NCBI GenBank assembly: GCA_026182355.1
Contig: JAPFBL010000166.1
Span: forward strand, 1,302,001-1,366,000
Reading direction: 5' to 3'
Length of the DNA: 64,000 nucleotides
From: Hermatobates lingyangjiaoensis
Lineage: Eukaryota > Arthropoda > Insecta > Hemiptera > Hermatobatidae
The translations under genes were made by a program, and so were the position numbers. Positions 1 through 11,823 of the stretch are shown one piece after another. The notes below the pieces were generated by a model. It was not told the origin of the DNA. It worked only from the letters and a program-made list of their open reading frames with translations, and did no database searches. Every line of letters begins with the position of its first letter. The stretch's first letter is position 1.

Positions 1-820
1 TAAATAATCGAAAAGTGGAAATAGATAGAGAAAGTAGGAGGGTAGAGAATGGGGAATCGTTGTCCGAGGAAACAGACAAATCCAGACAACGAAAGATTGG
101 AATAATGGAGGCAGAAGGTTGGTAAATGAATTGTTTTGGCAAGAATAGGATTTATTCGAGGCCCTATATCAAGGTGCTTGTGTTTAACATATTGAGATAA
201 ATGTTGGAACGGATTGGGCTGGAGCCCACACCTGGCTCCGGCTAATATTAAAACCTCCCTGCCACAATGCTAATACCTTTTGCATACTTAGAAACCATGT
301 AAGTTCTCTTGCCTGCCAAAGTGGTCCGGTCTCAAACGTGCATCCTCACTTTTATCTAAAAAGAAATATCTCTATTTTAGTCGGAATGAAGGATTTGTTC
401 ATCAATCATTCCTAATATGTGACAATGGATTCTCATTGATGGTCACCTAAGTGCTTAATTATATGTCGTTCAATTTATCCTGTCATTACCCCATTACACA
501 TTTAGTTATCCCAAATCATTACACTCTATTTCATTTGCAAAAGGTATTAATTAAGCTGAATGAACAGTGGATACAGCACATCAACACACAAAGGGATGTA
601 CAAGGCAAATACCATCGGATGCTTGATAGTTACATTATTACAAGACCTGCAATAACAAAAGGCTTTCTTGAAGTTGCTATTTTATAATTTATTATAAATA
701 CTCTATCTCTTTAGTTATTGTTACCATTATAATTATTATTACCATCATAGGTGACAGATATGTCTACACATTGATCTACTATTTTACCTCTGGTAAAGTA
801 GTTATTTGTTGCAAGGTAGT
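1..820. other. AT-rich sequence, no gene recognised
   Basis: No coding exon, RNA gene or named repeat is recognised. The 78-codon open frame at 451-687 has no recognisable domain and is of a length expected by chance in AT-rich DNA. A slightly GC-richer patch around 205-330 could be an old repeat. Confidence 0.4.
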
Positions 821-1031
821 GCAATCACTTGTTATGTGGTACTTACTTATTGTAGGGTAAAAAATTTAATGAAACAGTTTCCACATATAATAATACAAAC
901 AAAGTGTTTCGAACACGTTGTGTTCGAAATGCCTGAAGAAGAGCACTACGTGCTCGAAACGAGTTGTTTAATTATTAAACTTCTATATGTGGAGACTATT
1001 TCAATAACTTATTTACCGCACAATAGTTATT
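820..1031. mobile_element. Hairpin repeat, family C (with ribozyme-like core)
   Basis: Imperfect inverted repeat. The left arm carries TAGGGTAAA then a CCACATATA block. The right arm carries TATATGTGG then a TTTACCGCACAATAG end. The centre has two facing cores; one is intact enough to fold (933-963 on +), while the facing copy on the minus strand at 905-930 lacks the CTGANGA block. The same outer sequence (TTATGTGGTA...TTAC) recurs at 8520-8650 and 17035-17060, so this is a dispersed family. No open reading frame of note. Confidence 0.6.
933..963 (+). ncRNA. Hammerhead-ribozyme-like core, family C
   Basis: CTGAAGA (933-939) fits the CUGANGA core. It is followed by one extra A, then a perfect 6-bp stem II, GAGCAC (941-946) with GTGCTC (950-955) around a TAC loop. 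GAA (956-958) follows. The stem III and cleavage region reads ACGAG where the family ancestor is probably ACGCGT, so the required U16.1 is lost and this copy is probably not active. The stem II sequence differs from the other families while keeping the pairing. Confidence 0.55.
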
Positions 1032-1774
1032 TGTATGACATTTTGAAAATGATTTGTCTTTACTCTTCATACAAATTTCAGATTTACAAGAAACAAAGTT
1101 GTTTTTGAACTACATGAATAATAAATCAATAAAGCAAAAAGTAAAGTTAGTAAATAAGCATATTCTGAATCATTATATTTAAGAATGCGATTTCCTTTAG
1201 TTCAGTCAAATCGAATAAACAGTGACAAGTTTATCGAATTAGTTCAAATCGAATTCAGTGACAAGTGACTGAATTTATACAATGTCATGTACCTATATTA
1301 TGTACTTCTTTTAATTACAAGTTTATTCTAACACGTTATTGTGATCTTTGTTATAAACTATATAAACTTTGTTGCCGGTTTAAAACGTTAAATCTATCTG
1401 GATTTATCTGAACGGGTAACTAATCAATGAAATGAATGTGGGCCTGGATTGACAGGAGTAGCGATGTCTCTGGTCAGACATGGCGCAGGTAGACAGTAAC
1501 CGCTAATGGAAGTCGATCAACCAGAAGCCAGCCGAATAATCTAGATTCTGGAGTACCAATCGACCTAGGCCTTAATGGAGTCAATTACCAGCTGGCTGTA
1601 ATCAATACTATCGCCTCTAACATTTCCCATACAAGTTCATAAAACCGCTCATTTTATAAGTGACTACATTTTTCCAAGCAAAATGGTTGCTGATAACATA
1701 ACAAATTTTTTGCTCCATTTTATATATCAGACTCAAAAAGATGACACTTAGGAAATAATATAAAAGCTTACTTT
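1032..1774. other. Non-coding AT-rich stretch
   Basis: No exon or RNA gene is recognised. A GC-richer patch at 1436-1620 (short inverted words such as CCAGCTGG) is unexplained and could be an old repeat. Confidence 0.35.
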
Positions 1775-1801
1775 GATATTTCGACGAATCATCGCCATCA
1801 G
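1775..1801 (-). ncRNA. Hammerhead-like core, family B (diverged)
   Basis: On the minus strand: CTGATGG, extra C, GATG-ATT-CGTC as a 4-bp stem II containing one T-G wobble, GAA, then ATAT and C. The last core base (A9) is G, so activity is doubtful. Stem II differs from the family B copies at 2233 and 3318 but still pairs. Confidence 0.45.
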
Positions 1802-2107
1802 AAGAGGGGGATGTAACTAGCTTGAGGAGCGAAGGAACACTAGAGAAAAATAAAGTAACTAAAGAAGAAAAACCAATCTGAATAATGTAATAAAAAAATT
1901 AATATAATAATATTAATAGAGCGAGTGGTGAATTAAAATACTAGTGAGAAAAGGAAGACGAGGAAAATAAATAAAAAACAAAACTAAATAAAAAATGGTA
2001 ATGAACATAAATCAAAAACCACAAAAAGGAGTTAAGAAGTAATAAAAAATGAAGTAACGTTTGAGATTAAGTTCAGAAGTTATTCTAGCACGAAGAAGAC
2101 TGATGAA

Positions 2108-2108
2108 T

Positions 2109-2141
<33 letters not shown>
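2108..2141. repeat. (TA)n microsatellite
   Basis: Nearly pure TA dinucleotide run that abuts the left end of the large palindrome. The same arrangement, a TA tract touching a hairpin unit, recurs through the window. Confidence 0.9.
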
Positions 2142-2142
<1 letters not shown>

Positions 2143-2232
2143 CACAATTAAAAGAAACGGTCCAGCGGACTTTTTTACAATAAAATAAAAAACGAAGGAA
2201 ACACACAGAAAGACACAGACATAACTCACATC

Positions 2233-2258
2233 GATATTTCGACAATCGTCGTCATCAG
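2233..2258 (-). ncRNA. Hammerhead-like core, family B, left palindrome arm
   Basis: Exact mirror of the copy at 3318-3343. It has CTGATGA, extra C, stem II GAC/GTC with a GATT loop, GAA, ATAT and C. All conserved core bases, including C3 and G8, are present. Confidence 0.55.
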
Positions 2259-2444
2259 GAGGTGCGAAGAGCGAAGAGTCCCGCAGGAAGACAGGGCGGT
2301 ACTGAACTCGGAAACCGCAGCCAGTACCCCACCACTTACCACCAAGCGGGGGAAGGGAGGGAAGGAAATGAAGAGCCAAATTAAGACGTAAAAGGAACGA
2401 GTAAAAATTATAACTATAAAAAATTATAAAAAAGTAGATAAATC

Positions 2445-2570
2445 AAATTAAAATTAATAAAAATAATAAATAAAAAGTAAAATAAAAAATAATAAATAAA
2501 TAAATAAAAAATAATAAATAAATAAATAAATAAAAAATAATAAATAAATAAATAAATCATAAATAAATTA
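2445..2570. repeat. (ATAA)n-type simple repeat
   Basis: Repeated AATAAATA units inside the left palindrome arm, mirrored at about 3000-3120. Unit counts differ between the arms, one of the few places where the two arms diverge. Confidence 0.8.
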
Positions 2571-3317
2571 TCGGTTGAGGTTGAGTCCGGGGAAGAGCGA
2601 GCATCAAGTAAGCATATGTATGCCTCCTCTGAAGCTCTTAGGGTAACTTTATTGTTGGATTCGGGATCTGTTTCAGGATCTGAACCCTGAAACAGTCATT
2701 GAAACTGAGTCCATGCGAGTTCGCATGGATGGCTACAGGATAGTTACTTGGGAAAGGTAATTAACCTCACTCAACCAATAAACAATAGGATCATTCATAA
2801 TTAAAACAAGACTAACCTATCCTGTAACTATCCTGTAGCCATCCATGCGAACTCGCATGGACTCAGTTTCAATGACTGTTTCAGGGTTCAGATCCGAAAC
2901 AGATCCCCGAATCCAACAATAAAGTTACCCTAAGAGCTTCAGAGGAGGCATACATATGCTTACTTGATGCTCGCTCTTCCCCCGGACTCAACCTCAACGA
3001 TAATTTATTTATGATTTATTTATTTATTTATTATTTTTTATTTATTTATTTATTTATTATTTTATTTATTTATTTATTATTTTTTATTTTACTTTTTATT
3101 TATTATTTTTATTAATTTTAATTTGATTTATCTACTTTTTTATAATTTTTTATAGTTATAATTTTTACTCGTTCCTTTTACGTCTTAATTTGGCTCTTCA
3201 TTTCCTTTCCTCCCTTCCCCCGCTTGGTGGTAAGTGGTGGGGTACTGGCTGCGGTTTCCGAGTTCAGTACCGCCCTGTCTTCCTGCGGGACTCTTCGCTC
3301 TTCGCTCTTCGCACCTC

Positions 3318-3343
3318 CTGATGACGACGATTGTCGAAATATC
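3318..3343 (+). ncRNA. Hammerhead-like core, family B, right palindrome arm
   Basis: CTGATGA 3318-3324, extra C3325, stem II G3326-C3328 with G3333-C3335, GAA 3336-3338, stem III ATAT 3339-3342 and cleavage position C3343. A possible stem I flanks it: bases after C3343 (GATGTGAG) pair with those before C3318 (CGCACCTC) except at two positions. Conserved hammerhead bases C3, U4, G5, A6, G8, A9, G12, A13 and A14 are all present, so this is a good candidate for a cleavage assay. Confidence 0.6.
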
Positions 3344-3394
3344 GATGTGAGTTATGTCTGTGTCTTTCTGTGTGTTTCCTTCGTTTTTTATTTT

Positions 3395-3421
3395 ATTATA
3401 TATATATATATATATATATAT
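3395..3421. repeat. (TA)n microsatellite
   Basis: TA run directly against the outer end of the right palindrome arm. Confidence 0.9.
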
Positions 3422-4477
3422 CATCACAGCAAGAAAACACATACAAGATATCACAAAAACTCACTATATTCAGGTAAAAAGATGTGAGCCACTTAGAAGA
3501 CAAGTGAAAACTGAAGTTTCAGTTCTCGTAGTGAGTTTTTGTGACTGATTGCTAGTATGTGTATTTCTTTCTTTCAATTTAGGTTATTTAGTTTGTCGGA
3601 CAACGTTAAACAGTATTGTTATGGTATTGTCATAGAGGTGTAATTTGATTTCATCTTATGTTATTTATAAGATGTTATTTCATCTTTATAACTAAGCCGT
3701 TCATTTAATTAAGCTATGAGAAAGATATTTCGCTTTACCTGTGTCGTTAGACAGGCTTTGAGCGTATCCATCTTCGAAAGCATCTGAGTACAACTCACCG
3801 AATGCTTCCGAATATGGACAACAACAACAACAGTGTACAAAGCAAAATGGTTTGCGTAATTTTCTTCTTTATTTTTTCATTTTTTGAATTTTCATTCTTA
3901 ATTTATATCCTGAACGTTTTTTTAAATAATATTTAATTTGTTGTAATTTACTATAATTGATTCTTTATGCATATTTTTTTTATTTATCTATAGAGGTTTA
4001 TCAACTGCTATGTATATTAAACTTTAAAACAAAACGTTTAACATAAACTTTCTTAACATTAAACATTTCTGGAAGTGTAGTTCCAAAGAGAACTTCCTTC
4101 CTTTACAGTTCTTTGTGTACAATTAATCCCTACTGAACCTCCCACATCTTCGTCTATCTAATGGATTGCAATTAATAATGCTTCAGGTCAGCTTGGTTTC
4201 AACTTTGCTGTCTTCATAGGTTCATTGTCAGTCAGCGCAGCACCTTCCTGTGGACACCACTGAAAAATCTTATGGTCTCAGTTGTTATTGAAAAATAATT
4301 ATTTATAATATACAACTAATAACTTCATTTAACGCTAAAATATTTATAGTAGTCGAGAGTAAATTATCTAAACACATGATATATAAATCATGTATTCATA
4401 GAATTACTCATGTTTATATATTAAAGAGCATAGGTTTAAACAGAATGAATTACTGTCTTCAGTAGGGATATTAAAAA
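3422..4477. other. Non-coding AT-rich stretch
   Basis: No exon or RNA gene recognised. A short IR around 3445-3545 (TCACAAAAACTCACTA against TAGTGAGTTTTTGTGA) marks a small hairpin repeat. Confidence 0.4.
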
Positions 4478-4637
4478 TTAATCTTACTTAGCTATCTAAG
4501 CTTATATAAATGAAATGTTTATTTATGCTGTTGAATCTTTAATCATGTTTCCAGGTTAAGTGACAGTATATTTTTAAGCTCACTGAAGCTTGCTGCAGCT
4601 CTCTTATAATTAATCAAAACCAAGATTATAAAATATA
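4478..4637 (+). repeat. 160-bp direct repeat, copy 1
   Basis: Almost identical to 6009-6168, with about four substitutions. The pair brackets 1.37 kb. It could be a pair of short terminal repeats of a non-autonomous LTR-type element, or a local duplication. The ends lack a clear TG...CA, and no primer-binding site was identified. Confidence 0.8.
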
Positions 4638-4977
4638 TGCCAGTGGAAAGGAAGGAGGCAGTAATATTTCAGGTTGGGCATCATCGCTGGATTAGGATAA
4701 ACCCCGATAAAGATGCAAAATATATTTAACCTGACTCATTTACCATGTGAATGTTTCCTCTGTTTTTTTCAACTTTACTCTTAAATTACACAAAAATAAT
4801 CAGCCATTGAATATATTGCTAAGTAAAATTACTTGGATCTAGTTTTAACAGTACTGTTTTATCTTCGATATCGTATTTTAAAATAGTCTGTAAGTTTAAA
4901 TACAAAACTAGAATCAGATTTGTACTGTAAAATATAGTTTTGCCCTATTAATTGTAAATGGAAATTACAAAGTCTCC

Positions 4978-5170
4978 ACACAAAAGAAGTTTTTTTATTC
5001 AAACTATGCGTTTCAAACACGTTGTGTTCATTGTCAGGTAAACATCCCATGTCATTCAATCAACGTTCGAAGGTTGTCTGTTTTCGACTCCTTCCATTAG
5101 AACTTTATCCCACTATGAATATGACGCGTGTTGAAACGCATAGTTTGAATAAAAAAAAAACTTCTTTTGT
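4978..5170. mobile_element. Hairpin repeat, family C
   Basis: Inverted repeat: CAAAAGAAGTTTTTTTATTC plus adjacent bases at 4980-5020 mirrors 5122-5168. The left arm carries a minus-strand ribozyme-like core; the right arm keeps only its 3' part. It lies between the two 160-bp direct repeats. Confidence 0.6.
5005..5037 (-). ncRNA. Hammerhead-like core, family C (decayed)
   Basis: Minus strand: CTGACAA, extra T, GAACAC/GTGTTT stem II around AAC, GAA, then ACGCAT. The core G8 is A and the stem III palindrome ACGCGT has become ACGCAT. Both changes are transitions at CpG sites, so the copy is probably dead. Confidence 0.45.
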
Positions 5171-6008
5171 TTGAAGACTGTAATATCTATTTCAATATTT
5201 AAAGTATATACATCTTTATCGGTATATTTACGTATTTTGTTGTATTTTTTTTTAGAAATATATTATATGTTTTGAGTAATTTCAAAAATAAATATTATAT
5301 ATTCTATTCGGTTATTCCTAAAATTCTGATACTTTTCATGGAAAGTCTCTGTGTTTTTGTGTGTTTGTGATGGGTATTCTAATTAAAAATCATCATAATC
5401 TCTAAAGAAATATAGAAGCAAAATAAATGGCCACTCACAATGCCACCATGGAATACAGACATCTATTTCATAATATAATCAGCTCTAAGTGAGTAATATC
5501 CCCTTGATTACTTCGTATCTGCAGTTTACCTTATCAGCAGCATCCATGATTTACTATTAATTGTTATCTGCGCTATCACTTTCATCTCATCTCTAACATA
5601 CCTGTGTATTTACTGTGCTATTGTGTATGTCTGTAGTTGTGTATACAGGGGATGCAGAAATAGGTGTGCTGTAGTAAAATTATGACTTTATATTGAAGTG
5701 AAAGTTACATATTTGAACATGTAAGCAAGCAATTTGAATACTTGAGGGATTCTAGTTACTTGCTTTGTAAATTTCTTTGTTTACCTAGTAATGCAGTAAA
5801 CTATATACTGTTTTCTCTTTTTTATTACTGCATACCTACTTTTGCAGCCCCTTGTCTGTCATTATGTATATCTGTTCTATCAGCTTCCTCGCATCACTAC
5901 CATATTTAGATTATATATCTTTAAGTCCTGTCGTTTACCTTTTCACCAGCATACCTGGTACGGATGTCTGTTGTAACAGAATCATCTTCTCTTTATTACC
6001 TCATTATT
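5171..6008. other. AT-rich spacer between the 160-bp repeats
   Basis: No coding or RNA gene seen. It contains many short AT-rich open frames without recognisable domains. Confidence 0.4.
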
Positions 6009-6168
6009 TTAATCTTACTTAGCTATCTAAGTTTATATAAATGAAATGTTTATTTATGCTGTTGAATGTTTAATCATGTTTCCAGGTTAAGTGACAGTAT
6101 ATTTTTAAGTTCACTGAAGCTTGCTGCAGCTCTCTTATAATTAATCAAAACCAAGATAATAAAATATA
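6009..6168 (+). repeat. 160-bp direct repeat, copy 2
   Basis: Second copy of the repeat at 4478-4637, in the same orientation. Confidence 0.8.
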
Positions 6169-7765
6169 CGGTTTAGTTCAGATTTTTAACACAGTTTATT
6201 CTACAGTTTTTTTTTCTCATTGTACCATTATGACCAGTAAATACGTAGGATATGTTACTGCAATGGATTCTCAGCTATTAAGGAGTAGCTGCCAATAAGA
6301 AGATATTTATTCTTTCAAAATTATAAAAACTGTCACGAAAAAAAGATTAATTGTTATTTACCTACATTAATTCTCAAATATTAATTGAGAAACTGTTACT
6401 ACAACAATATAAATTATTATTCAGTTGCACTGACTCTTTAGTTTTTGTTAATGTGATATTACAATGTTCTATAATATTACATATTCAAGTTTTGTTCCAA
6501 AAAAATTTACTGTTTTCTAATTTCAAAATATAGATTTTCGAAAAACTTTAACACATAGTTTTAAAAAAGAAGAACTATTTGCTGTAATAGTAAAATAACT
6601 CGTTTCTTAAACATGTTATTAGACATCAGGAGAAGATTAGCTAAGATCAAATATCGGAAGACAATCAAGAAAAATATACATATAGATATTTGTTTCTAAT
6701 AGATCTTTGGCAAGTTACCTCGAAATATCTATGAATCTGTGGTTCCGACAAGAGTCAAGGGAAAACATTTCTCCATCCACAGTACATTACAATAAAGAAA
6801 ATCTTTTCTACATTCAAATCAAACTGTGCAATTCCGATGTTTTGGTTTATTAACCTTTTTTCACATGAGAGAAGTGATAATTTATTGATTGAAGAATAAA
6901 CTAAACTTGTACATTACCTGACTGCAAACAGTGTAAATATTTCATTTTTTCTTTTTTAATAAATTCTTGCGTCTGCTTATGAAAAAGGATTTAAATAAAA
7001 AAAATGAAACATCAGCATTGGGAGTTTGTTTTAAACCTGGAAAACTGACCTAGTCTCGATTTTATTTTAGTACTATTCTACCAGACGGTCCAAATATATT
7101 TCTATTGTGTGTATTTCAAATATAGCAGGTGGTTTCCGTTCCTTCTCCTTTATTCAGTAATTGGTTATATGTGGATCCCTCGTCCCTAACTATCCTTCAA
7201 TTGTTGTTATTTACTCAACTCCTAAAACTAAGCCAATATTGTAAATCACTTTCAATATTTACTCTTCAGCCAAATCAGGAAGTAAAAATGTATTTTTATT
7301 TATATGAAGGAAATGTTATTTATTCAAATGTTTCAACCATTTATACAAATATTGTTCCATATTAATTCAATATTTCTATATTTGCGGTGAAAAATTAAAG
7401 GGGATAAAATTGTGTCTTTTCAAACATCATCCTTAAAAAAATTAATAATAGTACGAAATAATACATTTAGCTTGAATATGTTGTGGGATGAAGATTGTGA
7501 AAAATATTTGTTGTATTAAACATAAAAAAACATTATTATGTTTTGCAATGGTTTTCAAATGCTTTTATTGAAATTATTTAGGATATTACTGCATATTACT
7601 TTTGTATTAAGAAGTGTCCTTTGAAAATAATGTTATTGAACATCATTCACTACTGATGAATACCAATTAGTTACAGAACTTATATTTTGGATAGCTCTTT
7701 GCTTCCTTGTATGTTAGTCATAGATCATATTACTCGAAACCTACTTTATTTTAAAGGACCTGTTT
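6169..7765. other. AT-rich stretch, nothing recognised
   Basis: Only short AT-rich open frames (for example 60 codons at 6351 and 78 codons at 7129), with no domain or splice context that supports coding. Confidence 0.4.
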
Positions 7766-7769
7766 TAAT

Positions 7770-8060
7770 TTGGGTGCCGTGTTATCACAATGGCAACGTG
7801 CTCGCCCCTGGATAGATAAATCCAAGGCTCAATAATACCCACTCTGGCCCTCCATTCATTCATGTGGAAGGTGAATAAATTTGAGCACATGGTCCATCGA
7901 AGAAGACGTTACTCTGTAGGTCTTGAGCCGGTACGATATTAGGAACTGGTTTAAAACCCCTACGCTAAATACAATTGAGTTAGTCAAAATTTAGGACTCC
8001 CAATGTAAAATCAGCAGATAACATTGCTTATCCATTACTAAAATGGGTGTCAAATAAACA
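7770..8060 (+). mobile_element. Degenerate tRNA-derived SINE copy
   Basis: Shares the blocks GGCAACGTGCTCGCC, CCCACTCTGG, GGTGAATAAAT, GAGC..GTACGATATTAGGA and GGACTCCCAATGTAAAATC with the SINE cluster at 52.4-54.2 kb. The tRNA-like head is strongly diverged and the B box is broken. Confidence 0.65.
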
Positions 8061-8519
8061 ATGTCCGCCTTTAGAACATCACTAAAATGTGAAAGCCTTA
8101 CACGCGTAGTTGTTGAAAAACAAATAACCTTCAATTGTAAATTTGGGATTTTATCATATGTCAGGAATATTTCTAATGTACTGGATTCCTACATATCGTT
8201 GTTTATTTGCAATCATCCTGAATAAGTTTGTATTTGTTAATATTATTTTGTGGAGCATTTATGCAGCTAACATTTTTTAATATCAATTTAAATATTTATT
8301 TTGTAGAATACAAGCGACTTTTTAGTTATAAAGATGCTCGTAAAATTCATATTATTGGATAGTAGTTGTTATCGGCCGACAGGATTGGCACATGGTATCC
8401 TTCAAGTAGAACCTACCCTGTTCAGAGAGTCATGTCATAAAATACCTGTCTCAAATTTCATAAATATCTGTCTTTCTTACATCATAGCGAAATCAAGACA
8501 TCATTACTTCAATGAAGAA

Positions 8520-8655
8520 ATGGGCAATCAGTTATTATGTGGTATTTACACATTATAGGGTAAAAACAAGTTAGTCAAACAATCTCTACATATAGTTTTT
8601 TAATAATATAAACAACGTGTTTCGAACATACTCGTAAGGTAAGAAGAATAAAATC
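8520..8655. mobile_element. Decayed family C hairpin fragment
   Basis: Begins AATCAGTTATTATGTGGTAT, as at 17035-17060, and ends near CGTGTTTCGAACA, the family C stem II region. The CTGANGA block is not recognisable. Confidence 0.45.
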
Positions 8656-8659
8656 TATC

Positions 8660-10330
8660 ACTTACACATGAAATAGGAAGCGGTTTTCTTTCCGATAAAT
8701 ATTACAGACATCATCATAAATTGTAAGAACCCTCACTATATTTCTAAATAAATACAGTGGATAGATCATTGTGACTTGTTCATTTCATAAGTAGCTCGCT
8801 TGTAGAAAATATGTGAGCTCCTCTCATCTCACCCCTAAATATAAACACTTTTTTACCTCCATAACATTAATTTGTTAGCTCTCTATGAAATTTATATTAT
8901 TTGCTCAAAATTTATTAAAGTTTTAAAAAGAAGCTGTTTATTTTCCGTAGAGTCATTAAGAGATATATTTACTAACAAAAAATCGGCTTGAAGAGGGTCA
9001 ATATTTATGTTCTTTTTTCAGTAGTTAAATTTACCAAAAAACAGGAAAATACAATTCGAAATACGTACATATTGAAACCGAATTTGAATCCATATTAAAT
9101 ATCTAAAATTACTGAAAAATCAAATTGAAAAAATTTAATGGGCTCCAATTGAAATCAGAAGTAGTATTTTACAATTTCCTGGTTTGAACCCTCAGCATAC
9201 AGAACCAACAGTGTCAAAGCCATCTTTCTTTAGTGAAATAAAAACATCAGTCCTTTTTCTTCCCCATTTTTTTCAGATGAATCATTAAACCTAAAATTGA
9301 GCTTGTCAGAGGTTCATTAACCTCTGTATTTTACCACTGCGTCGTCTTTCAAAAGCTCTTGTGCAATCCATTCTGGCATGTGATTCTCCTTTCTCAGGCG
9401 ATCTTTTTCAACTCTTTCCTTTAGCTATTTATAGAGATAAATTAATTCTAACCCATATGATGTACACATTTATCACTACGTAAGCAGAGATACGAACGTC
9501 CTTTTATATAGTTATAGTAATTATTGTTTTAATAACATTAACCTATTTTATATTACAATTATAATAAACTAGTAGGACCTGTGAAATACCACAACCTTCC
9601 TTAGGAAAGTTATGAAAAAATTATAACATATAGAGAATTACGGTTGTTTTATCTAGGAATACAACACTTATGGTGTAAAAACCAAAAATATATTTAGAAA
9701 AGAAGAAATTACTTTAATTGAATGAAACTTGAACCCATGGCTAATCGATTTGCTGATGATTACCAGTAAAATCCAATGTAGATAAGGAAACAGAAAAATT
9801 ATAATCAAACACGTACAGTTTCTAATTTTCAGTTTGAACCGTCCTGAAGAGGGATAAATGAAATTAATGTTTCTAATTTCTCTATGTTTCTTTATCTACA
9901 TTGAACTTTATTTGTCTGTTTCAGATCGTATTTTCATCAAAAAAAGTGATTATCAGTGTACCGAAATATATCGTTTACTAAATGTTCTAATTTTTTTTTT
10001 AATAAAAAGTAAAAATTCATCCTTAAGTCTTTAATGTTGATTATTTTTTTTAACTCTGTAAATTAATTAATTGATTTTATAATTAGAAAAAAGTATTTTT
10101 TTTAATAATTAAAACAAATAACTGAGTGTGTTACTCTCTTCGCCAATCTATCACCCTACATCTCTCTATCACTCCCTCAGTCACTCTCTCTCATACTGCT
10201 TTTATCTATCATTTTTTAACCCCCTCTCTCCCTTCTAACAAAACACCAAATCTCCATAGAGAAGTACGGTTACTTTATCTAGGAATACGACACGTATGGT
10301 GTAAAGACCAAAATCATATTTAAAAAGAAT
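8660..10330. other. AT-rich stretch, nothing recognised
   Basis: No exon, RNA gene or clear element. A pyrimidine-rich segment at 10126-10230 (CTCTC/TCACT words) is low complexity. The sequence at 9641-9700 is repeated at 10255-10320 (AGAGAA..TACGGTT..TTTATCTAGGAATAC..AC), a small dispersed repeat pair. Confidence 0.4.
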
Positions 10331-10364
10331 TGTTTATTCAGTGTCACCTTGTTTATTCAATGGT

Positions 10365-10396
10365 GATGCGTTTAGAACATCTAGTGTCTTCCTCAG
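10365..10396 (-). ncRNA. Hammerhead-like core, family C
   Basis: Minus strand: CTGAGGA fits CUGANGA, followed by an extra A, an imperfect stem II and TAA in place of GAA. The G12 change makes activity unlikely. Confidence 0.4.
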
Positions 10397-10426
10397 GTTA
10401 CATCCCCTTACTAAGGCAGACGTAAC

Positions 10427-10458
10427 CTGAGCATGAACACTAGAGTTCGAAACGCGTC
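10427..10458 (+). ncRNA. Hammerhead-like core, family C
   Basis: CTGAGCA, then T, a GAAC/GTTC 4-bp stem II, GAA, and a stem III that is the perfect palindrome ACGCGT followed by C at the cleavage position. Core G8 is C, so this copy is probably inactive. It is the best preserved example of the stem III palindrome. Confidence 0.5.
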
Positions 10459-10462
10459 AACC

Positions 10463-11821
10463 TTCCATAAAATCTTTTGTGTGGAGACTTGGTGCCTCTT
10501 TTCTCCAATCAACCCATGACTAAATGCCATACAATATAAATGGCAGCATAGCTGGTGAGTAACAACTCCAAGTATTAACAGTTGTTAATACTATAAATAC
10601 ATCATAATTTTTATTGGATAAGTTATTTCTTGCTAAAATTTAATGGAAATATAGCGCTGATATTCTAGAAAACAGAAACAAAAACACTTTTATAAAAGAA
10701 TTTTAAACAAAAAAAACTGTCATTTTAATTATTGTTATTTTTTGCTCACTCTTGAAAAGCCCTGATTGGTTACTAGTCTCTTAATAAAAAACCATCCCAG
10801 AGTTGTAGCACCGATTGAGTATGAGGTAATTTGCATATTAAAATAAATTCAAATTAGTAGAAGGTTAATTTATAAATGTTTTCCCTTACAAGATAAACAT
10901 TTGTTCATTATTTGGTACAGTTGTGTAAGAAAGTCCCTTTAAGCTCTCCAACTAACTTGCTCTTTTTTCCCCTTGACTGAATAAAAAAGAAAAGAAGAAG
11001 AAGCAGTCCTTGTGCTCTCATCTAATTTGCCAGTTGCCTTAACTCTTTGAGCCCAGAGTTAAGGCAAGTTGGAGAAACGTGATATCGAGATCAGTTCATC
11101 CTGAAAGACTCCTCCTTTAGATCTTTTTTTTTTTTCTAAATCCATTATTGAGGCTGTACTTCTGTGAAATCCATTCCACTTTAAGTGGTTCTCTAAATAT
11201 CTATCAACCCTTAGTCTCTCCCCTTCTATTCTTATTCTGTTTATTCGCCGCCTGAGAAATTTCACACCCTAGTTGATCCAATAATTCAGAAAGTAATTGA
11301 ATTTTTTTTTTTTTTTTTTTTTTTTTGAAGGCATTCCATCAAACAAGGAAAAACGTGCCTCCTGAGAATGTGTATAGGCTATGATTCATTAGTTATCAGA
11401 CACAATCAATCATGATTAGCTTGTATTCAATTATGAATAGATTATTGATTTTAAATTCCAAAATTAATTAATTAATAATTAATTGGTACAATATAAGAAC
11501 AAAAATAATCATTATAAATAATAAATACCTTTATAAATATCGATGACTGATTTCAACAACGGAACAATATTTACCTCAATAATGTAATAAAGTAAATTAT
11601 TAAAATTGAGTAAATTAATTTTAATTAATTAATTTCATCAGCAATTATGAGTGTCAATTATATGTTGCTGGTTATATTTGTGCTGACTATTGTTACTCTG
11701 TACAAATGTTTTCCTTTAATAAATTCCTCTTTTATTTTTATGTAAAAAGTTAGTTATCAGGAACTATTAGTTTAAGATTTTGATCTCTCCTGAATTTATT
11801 TAGACATTAGTGTAGGCATAT
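10463..11821. other. Non-coding AT-rich stretch with poly-T tract
   Basis: No gene recognised. It contains a 25-base T run at 11302-11326 and AATTAATTAA-rich palindromic words at 11465-11640. Confidence 0.45.
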
Positions 11822-11823
11822 TA

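Larger units (their letters stand above)
2180..3395. mobile_element. 1.2-kb near-perfect palindrome (foldback element, family B)
   Basis: Two arms of about 570 bp (2180-2748 and 2824-3395) are reverse complements with only a few differences, mainly in the length of A/T simple repeats and one C-run. They are separated by a spacer of about 75 bp. Each arm holds, from the outside in, a hammerhead-like core, a GC-rich block (about 2255-2370 and 3200-3315), an ATAA-type simple repeat and an inner unique block. (TA)n tracts lie at both outer ends (2108-2141 and 3395-3421). The open frames seen in the arms are by-products of the repeat and match no known protein. Confidence 0.85.
10362..10462. mobile_element. 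Short hairpin with two facing family C cores
   Basis: A minus-strand core (10365-10396) faces a plus-strand core (10427-10458) across about 30 bp. Each is a recognisable CTGAG block, stem II and ACGC stem III. The outer sequences also mirror each other (GATGCGTTTAGAAC against GTTCGAAACGCGTC). Confidence 0.6.

Noticed and set aside
2012..3548. Open frames of 64-99 codons in the palindrome, with a repeated PPDDDDCRNIDVSYVCVF stretch
   Set aside because: They are translations of the ribozyme-like core and its flanks in both arms. The protein similarity between the frames follows from the inverted repeat, not from a gene.
8334..8558. 74-codon plus-strand frame
   Set aside because: Its end overlaps the start of a decayed family C repeat (LLCGIYTL comes from the repeat terminus) and there is no recognisable domain.
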